A stretch of 64,000 nucleotides of DNA from Bacteroidales bacterium (GTDB lineage: Bacteria > Bacteroidota > Bacteroidia > Bacteroidales > UBA3663). The stretch covers positions 16,046 through 80,045 of the forward strand of contig JAFZBE010000065.1 of the NCBI GenBank assembly GCA_017561935.1, written 5' to 3'. Positions 16,711 to 26,144 of this stretch are shown here, piece after piece (position 1 is the stretch's first letter; every line of letters starts with the position of its first letter). The position numbers and the translations under genes were made by a program. The notes below the pieces were generated by a model. That model searched no databases. It saw only the letters and a list, made by a program, of their open reading frames with translations, and was not told the DNA's origin.

Positions 16711-18651
16711 ATGTGTAAGAAACTATTCCTGGAAACACTGCTTTGTGGGGCAATGACACTGATGGCTCAGCCTCGCTATGATATGGCTGGCCTTTGTCGT
16801 GAGACGCTCGACCGTGGCGTAGTAGCTTTACGCCAAGAACAACAAGTGGTAATCAGTTGGCGCACGCTCACATCCGATGCCGTGGGTGAACCCTTCGACG
16901 TGTATCGTAACGGTACGAAACTCAATGCCGTGCCTCTGACGGCGGGCGGCACGTTCTTTGTCGATCAGCAACCTATTGCCGGCGATGTGACTTACGAGGT
17001 GAAGGGAGGAGGCAAGAGTGGTTCTTTTTTTCTTCGCTCTGATGCCCCCGTGGGTTATCTGCCTATTCATTTGCAGCGTCCCCCCGAGGGGCAGACTCCC
17101 GACGGCCGCACCTATACCTATTCAGCCAACGATGCTTCGGTGGGTGATGTCGATGGCGACGGACAGTACGAAATCTTCCTCAAATGGGATCCCTCTAATG
17201 CGCACGACAACGCGCACGACGGCTATACGGGTCCGACGCTCTTCGACTGCTATCGCCTCGACGGTACATTGCTTTGGCGCATCGATATGGGCATCAACAT
17301 ACGAAGCGGTGCCCATTACGTGCCTTTTATCGTCTATGACCTTGATGGAGATGGATGCGCCGAGATGATGGTCAAGACATCCGATGGCACTGTCGATGGT
17401 CTCGGTAAAGTGATTGGTGATCCGAAGGCCGACTATCGGCATCGTGGCCCAGAAGGAGACAATGCTACGCAGCCCTTGCCGCAGCGCGAATGGGGCCGTT
17501 ACAACCGTGAGGGCCGTCCCATGACGGGACGCATCCTCACTGGTGCCGAATACATCACCGTGTTCAACGGTCTGACGGGTGCTGCCATGAACACCAAACC
17601 CTACATCCCCGAGCGTGGGAACCTTGAGGATTGGGGCGACAATTATGCTAACCGCAGTGATCGTATGCTTGCTGCCGTAGGCTATCTCGACGGACATAAG
17701 GCCAGTGCCATCTTCTGCCGTGGTTATTATACACGAACCGTCCTTACAGCTTGGGACTGGGATGGCAAGGAACTCAAGAATCGTTGGACTTTCGATACCA
17801 ACAATCCAGAGTGGAGCGAATATGCCGGACAAGGTAACCACAACCTGCGTGTCGCCGATGTGGATGGCGATGGTTGCGATGAGATTACCTACGGCGCGAT
17901 GGCAGTCGATCATGACGGGCGTGGCCTTTACAACACGGGTATGGGGCATGGCGATGCCCTTCATCTCATGGTCTTCGACCCAACGACCACTGAACTCTTC
18001 GTTTGGGACTGTCATGAGAACAAGCGCGATGGTAGCGAACTGCGCAATGCTCGCACGGGTGAGGTAATTTTCCAGATTCCATCGACGAGCGATGTGGGAC
18101 GTTGTATGGCTGCCGACATTGATCCCACCAATCCGGGTGTCGAAATGTGGAGCAGTGACAGCCATGGCATTCGCAACATCAAGGGTGAAGCCATCACTGC
18201 AGCTCTAGATCCCGAAGACCCCCAGCATCAGCAGCATTTGAGGATGGGAGGCCGTCGTCTTTCTGTTAACTTCGGCATTTGGTGGGACGGTGATCTGCTA
18301 CGCGAGCTGCTCGACCGCGAAACTGTTACCAAATACGATTGGGAACAGCGTACCATTTTGGACCTTACGCATTTCGAAGGCATCAAGTTCAACAACGGCA
18401 CGAAATCCAATCCCTGTCTTGCTGCCGACATCCTCGGCGACTGGCGCGAAGAGGTCATCGCCCGAACCCCCGATAGTGACGAGCTGCGCATCTATGTCTC
18501 TCCACATCCCACTGTACATCGCATTAACTGCCTGATGGAGGATATCCCTTATCGCCTCTCGACTGCTGCGCAGAACGTGGGTTACAACCAACCCTCCGAG
18601 CCTGGTTTCTACCTCGGGCCTGACCCGACAGTCAATCCATTCTTGAAATGA
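16711..18651 (+). CDS. Rhamnogalacturonan lyase, PL11 family
   Basis: Start set at the ATG at 16711 (MCKKLFLETLL, 646 residues) because the longer frame uses an upstream TTG. A signal peptide ends at LMAQ. The family signatures are clear: GDVDGDGQYEIFLKWDPSNA, MVKTSDGTVDG, the GDPKADYRH-G-EGDN loop, FCRGYYTRTVLTAWDWDG and DVDGDGCDEITYGAMAVD. The repeated D-x-D-x-D-G loops are the calcium sites of the beta-propeller. Enzymes of this family cleave the rhamnose-galacturonate backbone of rhamnogalacturonan I by beta-elimination, here in the periplasm or on the surface. It overlaps the sensor gene by 4 nt (ATGA). Confidence 0.93.
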   Translation: MCKKLFLETLLCGAMTLMAQPRYDMAGLCRETLDRGVVALRQEQQVVISWRTLTSDAVGEPFDVYRNGTKLNAVPLTAGGTFFVDQQPIAGDVTYEVKGGGKSGSFFLRSDAPVGYLPIHLQRPPEGQTPDGRTYTYSANDASVGDVDGDGQYEIFLKWDPSNAHDNAHDGYTGPTLFDCYRLDGTLLWRIDMGINIRSGAHYVPFIVYDLDGDGCAEMMVKTSDGTVDGLGKVIGDPKADYRHRGPEGDNATQPLPQREWGRYNREGRPMTGRILTGAEYITVFNGLTGAAMNTKPYIPERGNLEDWGDNYANRSDRMLAAVGYLDGHKASAIFCRGYYTRTVLTAWDWDGKELKNRWTFDTNNPEWSEYAGQGNHNLRVADVDGDGCDEITYGAMAVDHDGRGLYNTGMGHGDALHLMVFDPTTTELFVWDCHENKRDGSELRNARTGEVIFQIPSTSDVGRCMAADIDPTNPGVEMWSSDSHGIRNIKGEAITAALDPEDPQHQQHLRMGGRRLSVNFGIWWDGDLLRELLDRETVTKYDWEQRTILDLTHFEGIKFNNGTKSNPCLAADILGDWREEVIARTPDSDELRIYVSPHPTVHRINCLMEDIPYRLSTAAQNVGYNQPSEPGFYLGPDPTVNPFLK

Positions 18652-21600
18652 TTCATAAGTTAGCATCCCTCTTGATGACCAGCCTTCTGGTGGTCGGCAC
18701 GGCGTGGCCTAAGAGCTACACTGCCAGCCGACATGTCAGTATGGCTGATGGCCTGGCCAACGACGGTGTGCTTGAGATGACCATCGACGGCATGGGTTAC
18801 GTTTGGGTGGCCACCGAGGCAGGTGTAAGTCGGATTGCCGGAGGCATGAGCACAAGTCTGCGATGGCCCGATGGTTCAGGTTTTATTGGGCAACGCGTCG
18901 CTGCACTCTATTGGCACAATCCCACGGGGCAGATGCTGATAGGTACGGGGACAATATTATTGCTCTACCATCCATCATCGGGAGAGATGAACATTCTCGA
19001 TACGAGTGATGGCTTGCTGTCATCGGGCATCGAGGACATTGCCCGCGCTTCGGACGATGAAGTGTGGCTGGTATATGGACATGGCGAAGTTCAGCGCATG
19101 AACGTCAGCCGACGAAGTGTGATGACACTCTCTTTGGACCAACCCCTTCAAAACCGTTGTTTGCTCGACGATGGACGGGGCCGTATTTATATAGGACATA
19201 GCCAGCATGGTATGAGTGTGGTGAGCCTGACAGGTGGTGCCACATGGCATTTCGAAAAGAAGGCGGGAGATGGGGAGAAAGGGCTACCTGGCAACAATGT
19301 TCGCTGTATTTACCAGGATGACAGACAACGAGTGTGGGTGGGCTGTGATGGTGGACTGGCGCTTTTCAATCCCACTGCGGGAACTTTCACTCGTGTGGCG
19401 CTCGATGCCGACGGTTACGACGACAACGTCTATGACATTGTACAGATGCGTGACGGCACCTTGTGGGTAGCTACCGACATGGGAGGTATCAAAGTGGTCA
19501 ATCCCGACACCTACGTGGCCTATAGTGCTTTGCCAATAGAAGATTCTGACGATGGCATACGTGTAAAAGTATCATCGCTCAACACACGTAGCCTCGTACA
19601 AGACGAATATGGAAACATCTGGGTGGGCAATCACAGTACGGGTGTCGATTTCATTAGTGCCGAACGTTCGCAGTTCGACCTGCTCGACTACCTCGACCAT
19701 GAACGGCTACCTCGACCTGTCTATGCCATGACTCCAGATACGAGCCGTGGCTTCTGGATGGCCAGTGACGACGAGCTGGTCCTTTGGTTCGACGGAAAGG
19801 TTCAGGGTTGCTGGTCAGGTCAGAATCAGATGCGTCGTCGCCATTCGTTGCCGCGTTGCATGATGACCGATAGCACGGGACGTGTGTGGATGGGTATCGA
19901 CGACGAGGGTGTAATGTGTTTCAGCCGCGCTACAGGACGTTTTGAGCGTGTCGCCATAGAACCCGAGTGGGCCGATGTTCATTCGTTTTACGAAGATTCG
20001 CAACATCGCATTTGGATTGGTGGTGAGTTTGGGGTATATCTTTATCAGCAGGGAATCGTTCTGCCCTGCCCGACCATCACTCGTGCGTTGAATGCTCCCG
20101 TCACTGGCTTTCTGCCTATCGATCAACGTCGATTGCTGCTCACCACTTTGGGTGACGGAGCTTACATCTTTGATGAGGATAGCGACACTTGCCTTCCTTT
20201 GTGCAAAGACCGGGGATTGATGCCTTCGAAAATCAACCAGGTCATCCGCGACCTTGACGGGCAGACTGTGTGGCTGGCCACCGACGAAGGACTGACTTGT
20301 ATCACCGAAATTACATCGACGGTCGGCATCACAACCTACGGCCGCCAGCAAGGTTTGTCGGATAGCCATGTGTTGGCGTTGCAACAGGATGCCGACGGGC
20401 GCATATGGATGAGTACCTACACTGGTATTACGTGCTTCGACAAACGAACAGGACAATGCTACAACTATAGTCAGACGGACATTCGAGGGGTACGTGGCTT
20501 CGCGCCAGGGGCAGCACTTGCCGGCAATGACGGCATCATCTGCTTCGGCTCAGCTTCGGGAGTGTGCTGCTTCGACCCACGACGGGTGGTGGGCAGTACG
20601 CCTGTTTCGGATGTGCAGATTGTCTCTTGTGAGGCTTATCACCCCAAAGGCATGCAGACCGAGATTCTGCCATTGACACCTGACCGTAAGGGGCAGGTGC
20701 GCACCAGTTATCAACAGAACACCCTGCACCTCACCTTCACGGTGCGTAACTTCGCTCAGACCGAGCACGTGGAGTATTCCTACATGATGCGAGGCATGGA
20801 TGACAAGTGGTATGACATTTCGGGCGACGATGATGTTGTATTCCGAGGCCTACGACCAGGTCATTACGTCTTTGTCCTCCGTGCCAAACTACGCAATCAG
20901 GACTGGGATGAGGCACGTTTCACACAACTCGCTATTACCATCACTCCACCTCTTTGGCGTACATGGTGGGCATGGCTGGCCTATGCCTTGGCCCTTGTCG
21001 CATTTGCTGTCTGGATGTTGCGTTCCTATAAGCGTAGGCTCGCACTTCAGAACTCCCTTGAATTTGAGAAGCGCGAAAGTTTGCAGAAACAGGAGCTCAA
21101 TGAGGAGCGTCTGCGTTTCTTCACCAACGTCACACACGAGCTGCGTACTCCTTTGACACTTATCCTCGGACCTATCGACGACCTGATGAACGATACAAGT
21201 TTGCCACCTGCGGCACATCGTCGCGTAGCTATGCTCCAGAAGAGCGCAGGCCGTCTGCGAGACCTAATCAATGACATACTAGAGTTCCGAAAGACCGAGA
21301 CACAAAATCGCCGCCTCACCGTGGCACGTGGCGACATCGGTCAGTTCGTGCGCGAAATCTGTTTGAATTACAAGGAGCTTAACCGTAACCCAAAGGTGCA
21401 GTTCTCCTATAACATCGCGTCCAATCTCCCCCGCATCTATTTCGACTCCGAGGTTATTACCACTATCCTCAACAACCTGCTCTCAAACGCTATCAAATAC
21501 ACCGAGCAGGGTAGCATCACCGTTGATGTCAACACCGATGACAAAGGACAGCTCTATATCGCTGTGGCTGACACGGGGCACGGAATATCACCTGATGCCC

Positions 21601-22637
21601 TACCTCACATCTTCAAACGCTACTATCAGGCAGAAGGTAGCCATCAGGCTTCAGGTACTGGCATCGGCCTTGCCCTTGTTCGTTCGTTGGCAGACTTGCA
21701 CGAAGGTACCATCTCAGTCGAGAGTCGCGAGGGCGAGGGTAGTCGTTTCGTTTTCTCCCTCTCGATTGACAACACTTATCCTAACGCTTTACACAAGGAG
21801 GATGTTGAAGTCAAAGTTGCGGAACGAGGGAATGAGACAATGACCGACGAAGTGTCCGACGAAACCTCCGATAACCAGCAACCCACACTTCTCATTGTTG
21901 AGGATAATACAGATATACGCCAGTATATCACCGACTCATTCGGTGACGACTTCCAGATTTTTCAGGCAGAAAATGGTGAGGAAGGTGTTACATTGGCTTT
22001 GGAGCATATCCCCGATGTCATCGTCAGTGACATCATGATGCCCCATATGAATGGCATTGAGCTCACTCGACGTCTCAAGGATGACATTCGTACCAGTCAT
22101 ATCCCCATTATCCTGCTCACTGCCAAGGTTACCGATGCTGACAAGGAGGAGGGCTATGATAGTGGGGCCGATTCCTACCTCACCAAACCGTTCACAGCCA
22201 AGTTACTGGCTTCGCGCATCCAGAATCTACTCACCGCACGACGCCGATTGGCCGAACGTTTTGCTCATGGTGATCCGCTGGCATTGCAGCCTGAGGCCCC
22301 TACCTTGAGTCGCCTCGACAGGCAGTTCTTCGAACGCCTTGATCAACTCATCGACGACAATATCATGCAGGAAGACCTAGACATGGCTTTTATTTCCGAC
22401 CGTATGGCGATGAGTCACAGCACATTCTACCGTAAAGTGAAGGCTCTCACAGGCATGACGGCAAAAGAGTATGTGCGCAAGCGTCGCCTACGCTACTGCT
22501 ACAATCTGCTGCAAAGTGGCGAATACAACGTTTCGCAAGCTGCCATGATGACAGGATTCAACCAGATGGCGCATTTCCGCGAGACGTTCAAACGCGAGTT
22601 CGGCATCCTTCCTTCCGAGGTTATGAAGAAGAAATGA
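18648..22637 (+). CDS. Hybrid two-component system sensor/regulator (HTCS) of the rhamnogalacturonan locus
   Basis: A 1329-residue single-chain system. A signal peptide precedes a periplasmic double propeller of Reg_prop repeats (about 30-690, repeated VWVG/IWMG units), a Y_Y_Y domain (about 700-775) and one membrane helix near 785-800. The kinase has His830 in TNVTHELRTP, the N box NNLLSNAIKYT and the G boxes DTGHGIS and GTGIGLAL. A receiver follows with Asp1128 in IVSDIMMP, then a C-terminal AraC helix-turn-helix (MSHSTFYRKVKALTGMTAKEYVRKRR). It would sense rhamnogalacturonan fragments in the periplasm and activate the locus. It overlaps PL11 upstream and GH28 downstream by 4 nt each, so sensor and enzymes are translationally coupled. 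Confidence 0.95.
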   Translation: MIHKLASLLMTSLLVVGTAWPKSYTASRHVSMADGLANDGVLEMTIDGMGYVWVATEAGVSRIAGGMSTSLRWPDGSGFIGQRVAALYWHNPTGQMLIGTGTILLLYHPSSGEMNILDTSDGLLSSGIEDIARASDDEVWLVYGHGEVQRMNVSRRSVMTLSLDQPLQNRCLLDDGRGRIYIGHSQHGMSVVSLTGGATWHFEKKAGDGEKGLPGNNVRCIYQDDRQRVWVGCDGGLALFNPTAGTFTRVALDADGYDDNVYDIVQMRDGTLWVATDMGGIKVVNPDTYVAYSALPIEDSDDGIRVKVSSLNTRSLVQDEYGNIWVGNHSTGVDFISAERSQFDLLDYLDHERLPRPVYAMTPDTSRGFWMASDDELVLWFDGKVQGCWSGQNQMRRRHSLPRCMMTDSTGRVWMGIDDEGVMCFSRATGRFERVAIEPEWADVHSFYEDSQHRIWIGGEFGVYLYQQGIVLPCPTITRALNAPVTGFLPIDQRRLLLTTLGDGAYIFDEDSDTCLPLCKDRGLMPSKINQVIRDLDGQTVWLATDEGLTCITEITSTVGITTYGRQQGLSDSHVLALQQDADGRIWMSTYTGITCFDKRTGQCYNYSQTDIRGVRGFAPGAALAGNDGIICFGSASGVCCFDPRRVVGSTPVSDVQIVSCEAYHPKGMQTEILPLTPDRKGQVRTSYQQNTLHLTFTVRNFAQTEHVEYSYMMRGMDDKWYDISGDDDVVFRGLRPGHYVFVLRAKLRNQDWDEARFTQLAITITPPLWRTWWAWLAYALALVAFAVWMLRSYKRRLALQNSLEFEKRESLQKQELNEERLRFFTNVTHELRTPLTLILGPIDDLMNDTSLPPAAHRRVAMLQKSAGRLRDLINDILEFRKTETQNRRLTVARGDIGQFVREICLNYKELNRNPKVQFSYNIASNLPRIYFDSEVITTILNNLLSNAIKYTEQGSITVDVNTDDKGQLYIAVADTGHGISPDALPHIFKRYYQAEGSHQASGTGIGLALVRSLADLHEGTISVESREGEGSRFVFSLSIDNTYPNALHKEDVEVKVAERGNETMTDEVSDETSDNQQPTLLIVEDNTDIRQYITDSFGDDFQIFQAENGEEGVTLALEHIPDVIVSDIMMPHMNGIELTRRLKDDIRTSHIPIILLTAKVTDADKEEGYDSGADSYLTKPFTAKLLASRIQNLLTARRRLAERFAHGDPLALQPEAPTLSRLDRQFFERLDQLIDDNIMQEDLDMAFISDRMAMSHSTFYRKVKALTGMTAKEYVRKRRLRYCYNLLQSGEYNVSQAAMMTGFNQMAHFRETFKREFGILPSEVMKKK

Positions 22638-24112
22638 ATATGAAAAATACCCTATTGTCGATCCTCCTGACAATAGTTGCCCTTGGCCAAAGCTTTGCCA
22701 TCGACGTGCGTGACCTCGGTGCCTTTGGCGACGGGCAGCACATCGACTCACCAGCCATCAACGCAGCTATCGATAGTGCTGCTATGGGAGCAGATGGTGG
22801 ACTTGTAGTACTGCCTCCAGGCATCTACCTCTGCTATTCCATCCATCTGCGTTCGGGCATCACCTTGCGGCTTGAGCAAGGAGCAGTGATCAAGGCTGCG
22901 CCTGTCTCCGACACCGAAGGCTACGATGAGGCCGAACCCAACGACTCGCACTATCAGGATTTCGGGCACAGCCATTGGCACAACTCGCTCCTATGGGGTG
23001 AGGGGTTGCACGATCTTGTGCTCGAAGGGGAGGGACTCATCGATGGTACCAATGTATTGATGCGCGAAGAGCCACGACGCGGTTACAATGGGATGCCCCA
23101 AGCCAACAAGGCCTTGGCCTTGCGTGAGTGCCGGCACGTCACAATCCGTGGGCTCAGTTTCCTTCAATGCGGTCATTTTGCCATGTTGCTCACCGGCGTC
23201 GATGATCTTCTCGTTGAGGATGTTGTGGTCGATACCAATCGAGATGCGATTGATTTAGATTGCTGCGAACGTGTTGTGGTGCGTCGATGTCGCGTCAACT
23301 CGCTCTGCGACGATGCCATCGTTCTGAAATGCTCTTACGCCTTGGGGCATCCCAAACCCACCGAACATGTCCTCGTCGAGGATTGCGAGGTCAGTGGCTA
23401 CGATGTAGGCACTTTGCTCAATGGCACATGCACTACGCAGGTTGATAAGGCTCCCGATGGCGACGGACCTACTGGTCGTATCAAATTGGGCACCGAGTCG
23501 AATGGCGGATTCCGCCATATTTGCATTCGGCGCTGCCGCTTTATGCATTGTCGTGGCCTTGCGCTCGAAACGGTGGATGGCGCTGCGATGGAAGACATCG
23601 ATGTAAGCGACCTTACGATGCACGACATCTGTAATTCTCCCATCTACATCCGTTTGGGCGATCGGATGCGAGCGCCCGAGGCTTTTCATCGCTCTTTAGT
23701 GCGGAATATTCGTCTTCGTCGCATTTCGGTCACCGATGCCGACTGTCGCTATGCTTGTCTGATTGCGGGTGTCGATGGTCAACCTGTGCGCGACGTGCTC
23801 ATCGAGCATCTCAGTGTGCAGTTTCGAGGTGGGTTAATGATGGACGACTATCTGGAGCAGCGTGGCGTCAATCCTTTCTTCATCCCTTCGGCACGCAAGC
23901 CCACAGAGTTGGGTGAGGCCAACTATCCCGAACCTTCGGCCCACGGCATCCAGCCTGCCTGGGGCTTCAGCATCAGCCATGCAGAGAATATTCGTCTGCG
24001 TCACATTCGGCTCGAAACCAAATTGCCCGATGAGCGCCCTTGGATTCATCAGCATGACGTTCGGCGAATCTCTATGAAGCATGTATGTGTAAATGATGAA
24101 AAGAAATTCTAA
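22634..24112 (+). CDS. Glycoside hydrolase family 28 (polygalacturonase/rhamnogalacturonan hydrolase type)
   Basis: A 492-residue right-handed beta-helix protein with a signal peptide (to SFA, residue 22) and the pectinase opening DVRDLGAFGDG. Catalytic motifs match GH28: NRDAID with Asp204 and Asp207, CDDAIVLK with Asp226 and Asp227, and GRIKLGTESNGGF in place of the RIK motif. GH28 enzymes hydrolyse galacturonic-acid linkages in homogalacturonan or rhamnogalacturonan. Here it would process oligosaccharides made by the PL11 lyase in the periplasm. It is the last gene of the three-gene operon, starting inside the sensor stop (ATGA). A strong hairpin follows 8 nt after its stop codon, directly ahead of a group II intron. 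Confidence 0.9.
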   Translation: MNMKNTLLSILLTIVALGQSFAIDVRDLGAFGDGQHIDSPAINAAIDSAAMGADGGLVVLPPGIYLCYSIHLRSGITLRLEQGAVIKAAPVSDTEGYDEAEPNDSHYQDFGHSHWHNSLLWGEGLHDLVLEGEGLIDGTNVLMREEPRRGYNGMPQANKALALRECRHVTIRGLSFLQCGHFAMLLTGVDDLLVEDVVVDTNRDAIDLDCCERVVVRRCRVNSLCDDAIVLKCSYALGHPKPTEHVLVEDCEVSGYDVGTLLNGTCTTQVDKAPDGDGPTGRIKLGTESNGGFRHICIRRCRFMHCRGLALETVDGAAMEDIDVSDLTMHDICNSPIYIRLGDRMRAPEAFHRSLVRNIRLRRISVTDADCRYACLIAGVDGQPVRDVLIEHLSVQFRGGLMMDDYLEQRGVNPFFIPSARKPTELGEANYPEPSAHGIQPAWGFSISHAENIRLRHIRLETKLPDERPWIHQHDVRRISMKHVCVNDEKKF

Positions 24113-24120
24113 CAACTAGA

Positions 24121-24155
24121 AAGAGTGGCATCTCAAAACGAGATGCCACTCTTTC
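24121..24155 (+). terminator. Terminator hairpin of the GH28 operon, used as intron target
   Basis: AAAGAGTGGCATCTC and GAGATGCCACTCTTT pair perfectly over 15 bp around AAAAC. The downstream T run ends after three bases because the group II intron begins at 24158. Confidence 0.88.
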
Positions 24156-24578
24156 AGTTCGCCCAGCATGGGCATATTCTAATGGGTGCAAGTCCCTAAG
24201 CCGCCCTGATAACGGGAAGGCTACAGCCAAAGACAAGGGTGTCCGTGGCGACGCGGAATCTGAAGGAAGTCGGCGGCAAACATCTGCTCTGATGAACAAG
24301 AACATGATATAAGGCCGGTGCAAGTGCGGTGAGTCTGCTGAAGAAGACAAAGCCCGATAGTTATCCGGAACTTGCAAAGGTAAATTATGCGGAGATAAGA
24401 TGGAAAGAACATGTCCTTAACTGGGGAGGTCTCACGGACGGGGCAGACCGACAAGTCGGACGACACTCGGAGCCTTGGAGTAACGCTTGCCGTGAGAAGT
24501 CAGCAGAGGCCATAGTACCCGCAAAGGGGGGAAGGGCCGAACCTTATTGAAACAAGATTACCGACAAAAGATTACTCT

Positions 24579-25988
24579 ATGAAGGATAGAATGCAGAATA
24601 CATCCGCGAATGCGAATGGCTTCCCGCAAAGAGACAGGACGGCATCCGAAGGGTATGTGGGAGCGCAGACCTACATGGAGATAGTCGAAGGGGAACTTGT
24701 GGAAATGCACTTTGAGGGACAATGCCTCATGGAGCGGATAATCGACATCTCCAACCTCAGGGCCGCCTACAAGCAAGTGGTCGGCAACAAAGGCAAGGGA
24801 GGGGTCGATGGCATGGAAGTCAAGGAACTATACACCTGGTGTCAATTCCATATCGAAGACCTGAGACAATCCCTCATGGAAGGGACGTACGTCCCCAATC
24901 CAGTAAGGCGCGTAGAAATCCCGAAGGATAAGGGCAAGAAACGTCAGCTCGGCATCCCCACGGTCATAGACCGTATGGTGCAGCAGGCAATCAGCCAAGT
25001 CCTCTCGGGAATCTACGAGCCGAGATTCAGTCGGACGAGTTATGGCTTCCGCCCCAAGCGAGGGGCACACGATGCCCTGCGTGAAGCAAGGAAGAACGTA
25101 ACCGAAGGCTACAGATATGCCGTGGGCATCGACCTGGAACGCTTCTTCGACACCGTGAATCAAAGCAAACTGATAGAGGTGCTCGGCCGTACAGTCAAGG
25201 ACGGACGGGTAGTGTCGCTGATACACAAGTATCTCCGCAGTGGCGTTATGGTACACGGAGTATTGCAGCCGACGGAGGAGGGCACACCGCAAGGTGGTCC
25301 CTTGAGTCCATTGCTCAGCAATATCATGTTGAACGAGCTTGACAAGGAACTCGAAAGGAGAGGCCTGCGCTTTGTCCGCTATGCGGATGACAGCATCATC
25401 TTCTGCAAGAGCGAACGTGCGGCCCAACGCGTCAGAAGCACCATTACGGACTTTATCGAAAGGAGACTACATCTGAAAGTCAATCGCGAAAAGACCGAAG
25501 TGGGGAGTATCATTGGGATGAAATACCTCGGCTATTCCTTCCGCATCATGCGAGGGGAGTGCCGATTGACCGTCCATTCCAAGACATACGCGAAACTGAA
25601 GAAGAAGCTGAAGGAGGCCACCATGCGCAGCAATGGAATGGGGTATCAGATCCGCAAGGAGAAGATGCACCAGATCATACGCGGATGGATAACCTACTTT
25701 CAGCTGGCAGACATGCAGAAACGGCTGAAGGAGATTGACAAATGGCTACGCCGCCGTTATCGCATGTGCATATGGAAGGCCTGGAAGAAATGCCGCACGA
25801 GAATCAGGAACCTAATCAAGTGCGGCATAGCGGAATGGCAAGCCTATGAATGGGGAAACAGCAGCAAAGGCTATTGGAGGGTCGCGGGCAGTGGAATACT
25901 GGACCGTGCCATAGGCAAAGAGGCTCTTCAAAAGCAAGGCTGGCCATGCCTAATGGACTATCATCGTTTAATAGTCCGCGTGCAATAA
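24579..25988 (+). CDS. ltrA: Group II intron reverse transcriptase/maturase
   Basis: A 469-residue intron-encoded protein. The reverse-transcriptase blocks are present: GKGGVDGMEV (block 1), RQLGIPTVIDRMVQQAI (block 2), GFRPKRGAHDAL, GIDLERFFDTVN (block 3), GTPQGGPLSPLLSNIML (block 4) and RYADDSIIF with the catalytic YADD at 268-271. The X/maturase domain follows (about 340-420). The protein then ends without an HNH endonuclease domain. It would bind the intron RNA, promote splicing and drive retrohoming, probably priming from nascent strands as other class C enzymes do. All catalytic residues are intact, so the element may be active, although the unusual 5' splice base is a caution. Confidence 0.95.
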   Translation: MKDRMQNTSANANGFPQRDRTASEGYVGAQTYMEIVEGELVEMHFEGQCLMERIIDISNLRAAYKQVVGNKGKGGVDGMEVKELYTWCQFHIEDLRQSLMEGTYVPNPVRRVEIPKDKGKKRQLGIPTVIDRMVQQAISQVLSGIYEPRFSRTSYGFRPKRGAHDALREARKNVTEGYRYAVGIDLERFFDTVNQSKLIEVLGRTVKDGRVVSLIHKYLRSGVMVHGVLQPTEEGTPQGGPLSPLLSNIMLNELDKELERRGLRFVRYADDSIIFCKSERAAQRVRSTITDFIERRLHLKVNREKTEVGSIIGMKYLGYSFRIMRGECRLTVHSKTYAKLKKKLKEATMRSNGMGYQIRKEKMHQIIRGWITYFQLADMQKRLKEIDKWLRRRYRMCIWKAWKKCRTRIRNLIKCGIAEWQAYEWGNSSKGYWRVAGSGILDRAIGKEALQKQGWPCLMDYHRLIVRVQ

Positions 25989-25989
25989 T

Positions 25990-26093
25990 AAGGAACCGCC
26001 GTATGCCGAACGGCACGTACGGTGGTGTGAGAGGTCGGTAAACGTGAAAGTAGGAGATAAACGCCTATGATTAGCGTTTACCTCCTACTCGAT
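25990..26093 (+). ncRNA. Group II intron domains V and VI
   Basis: Domain V is about 25990-26026 (ACCGCC-GTATGCC-GAA-CGGCACGTAC-GGTGGT, the classic bulged hairpin). Domain VI is 26050-26088, a 15-bp stem GTAGGAG...CTCCTAC with one A-C mismatch. No bulged A is seen on the 3' arm at the usual branch position, which fits the hydrolytic splicing common in class C. Confidence 0.85.
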
Positions 26094-26144
26094 ATAGGTT
26101 CGGACGCCATGGATGTCAATATTGTTACAGCAGGTTGTCAGATG

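Larger units (their letters stand above)
24158..26093 (+). mobile_element. Group II intron, probably class C (IIC), about 1.94 kb
   Basis: Domain I-IV RNA precedes and surrounds a maturase gene. The 5' end GTTCGCCCAGCATGGGC resembles the usual GTGCGCCC start but has T at position 3. The 3' end follows a domain V/VI and closes CTACTCGAT. Insertion 2-3 nt past a transcription-terminator stem and a maturase without an endonuclease domain are the marks of class IIC. The intron is in the same orientation as the GH28 operon. The ends are predicted by motif, to within a few bases; no flanking repeats are expected for this class. The 421 bp between 24158 and the maturase start hold ribozyme domains, not a gene. 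Confidence 0.85.

Noticed and set aside
17122..18165. 347-codon antisense frame in the PL11 gene
   Set aside because: It is fully inside a well-supported lyase gene, has no motif and has no promoter of its own.
24579..25988. Reverse transcriptase as part of a diversity-generating retroelement or a CRISPR-associated system
   Set aside because: The maturase X domain, the domain V/VI ribozyme directly downstream and the terminator-adjacent insertion identify a group II intron. No template/variable repeat pair or Cas gene was found.
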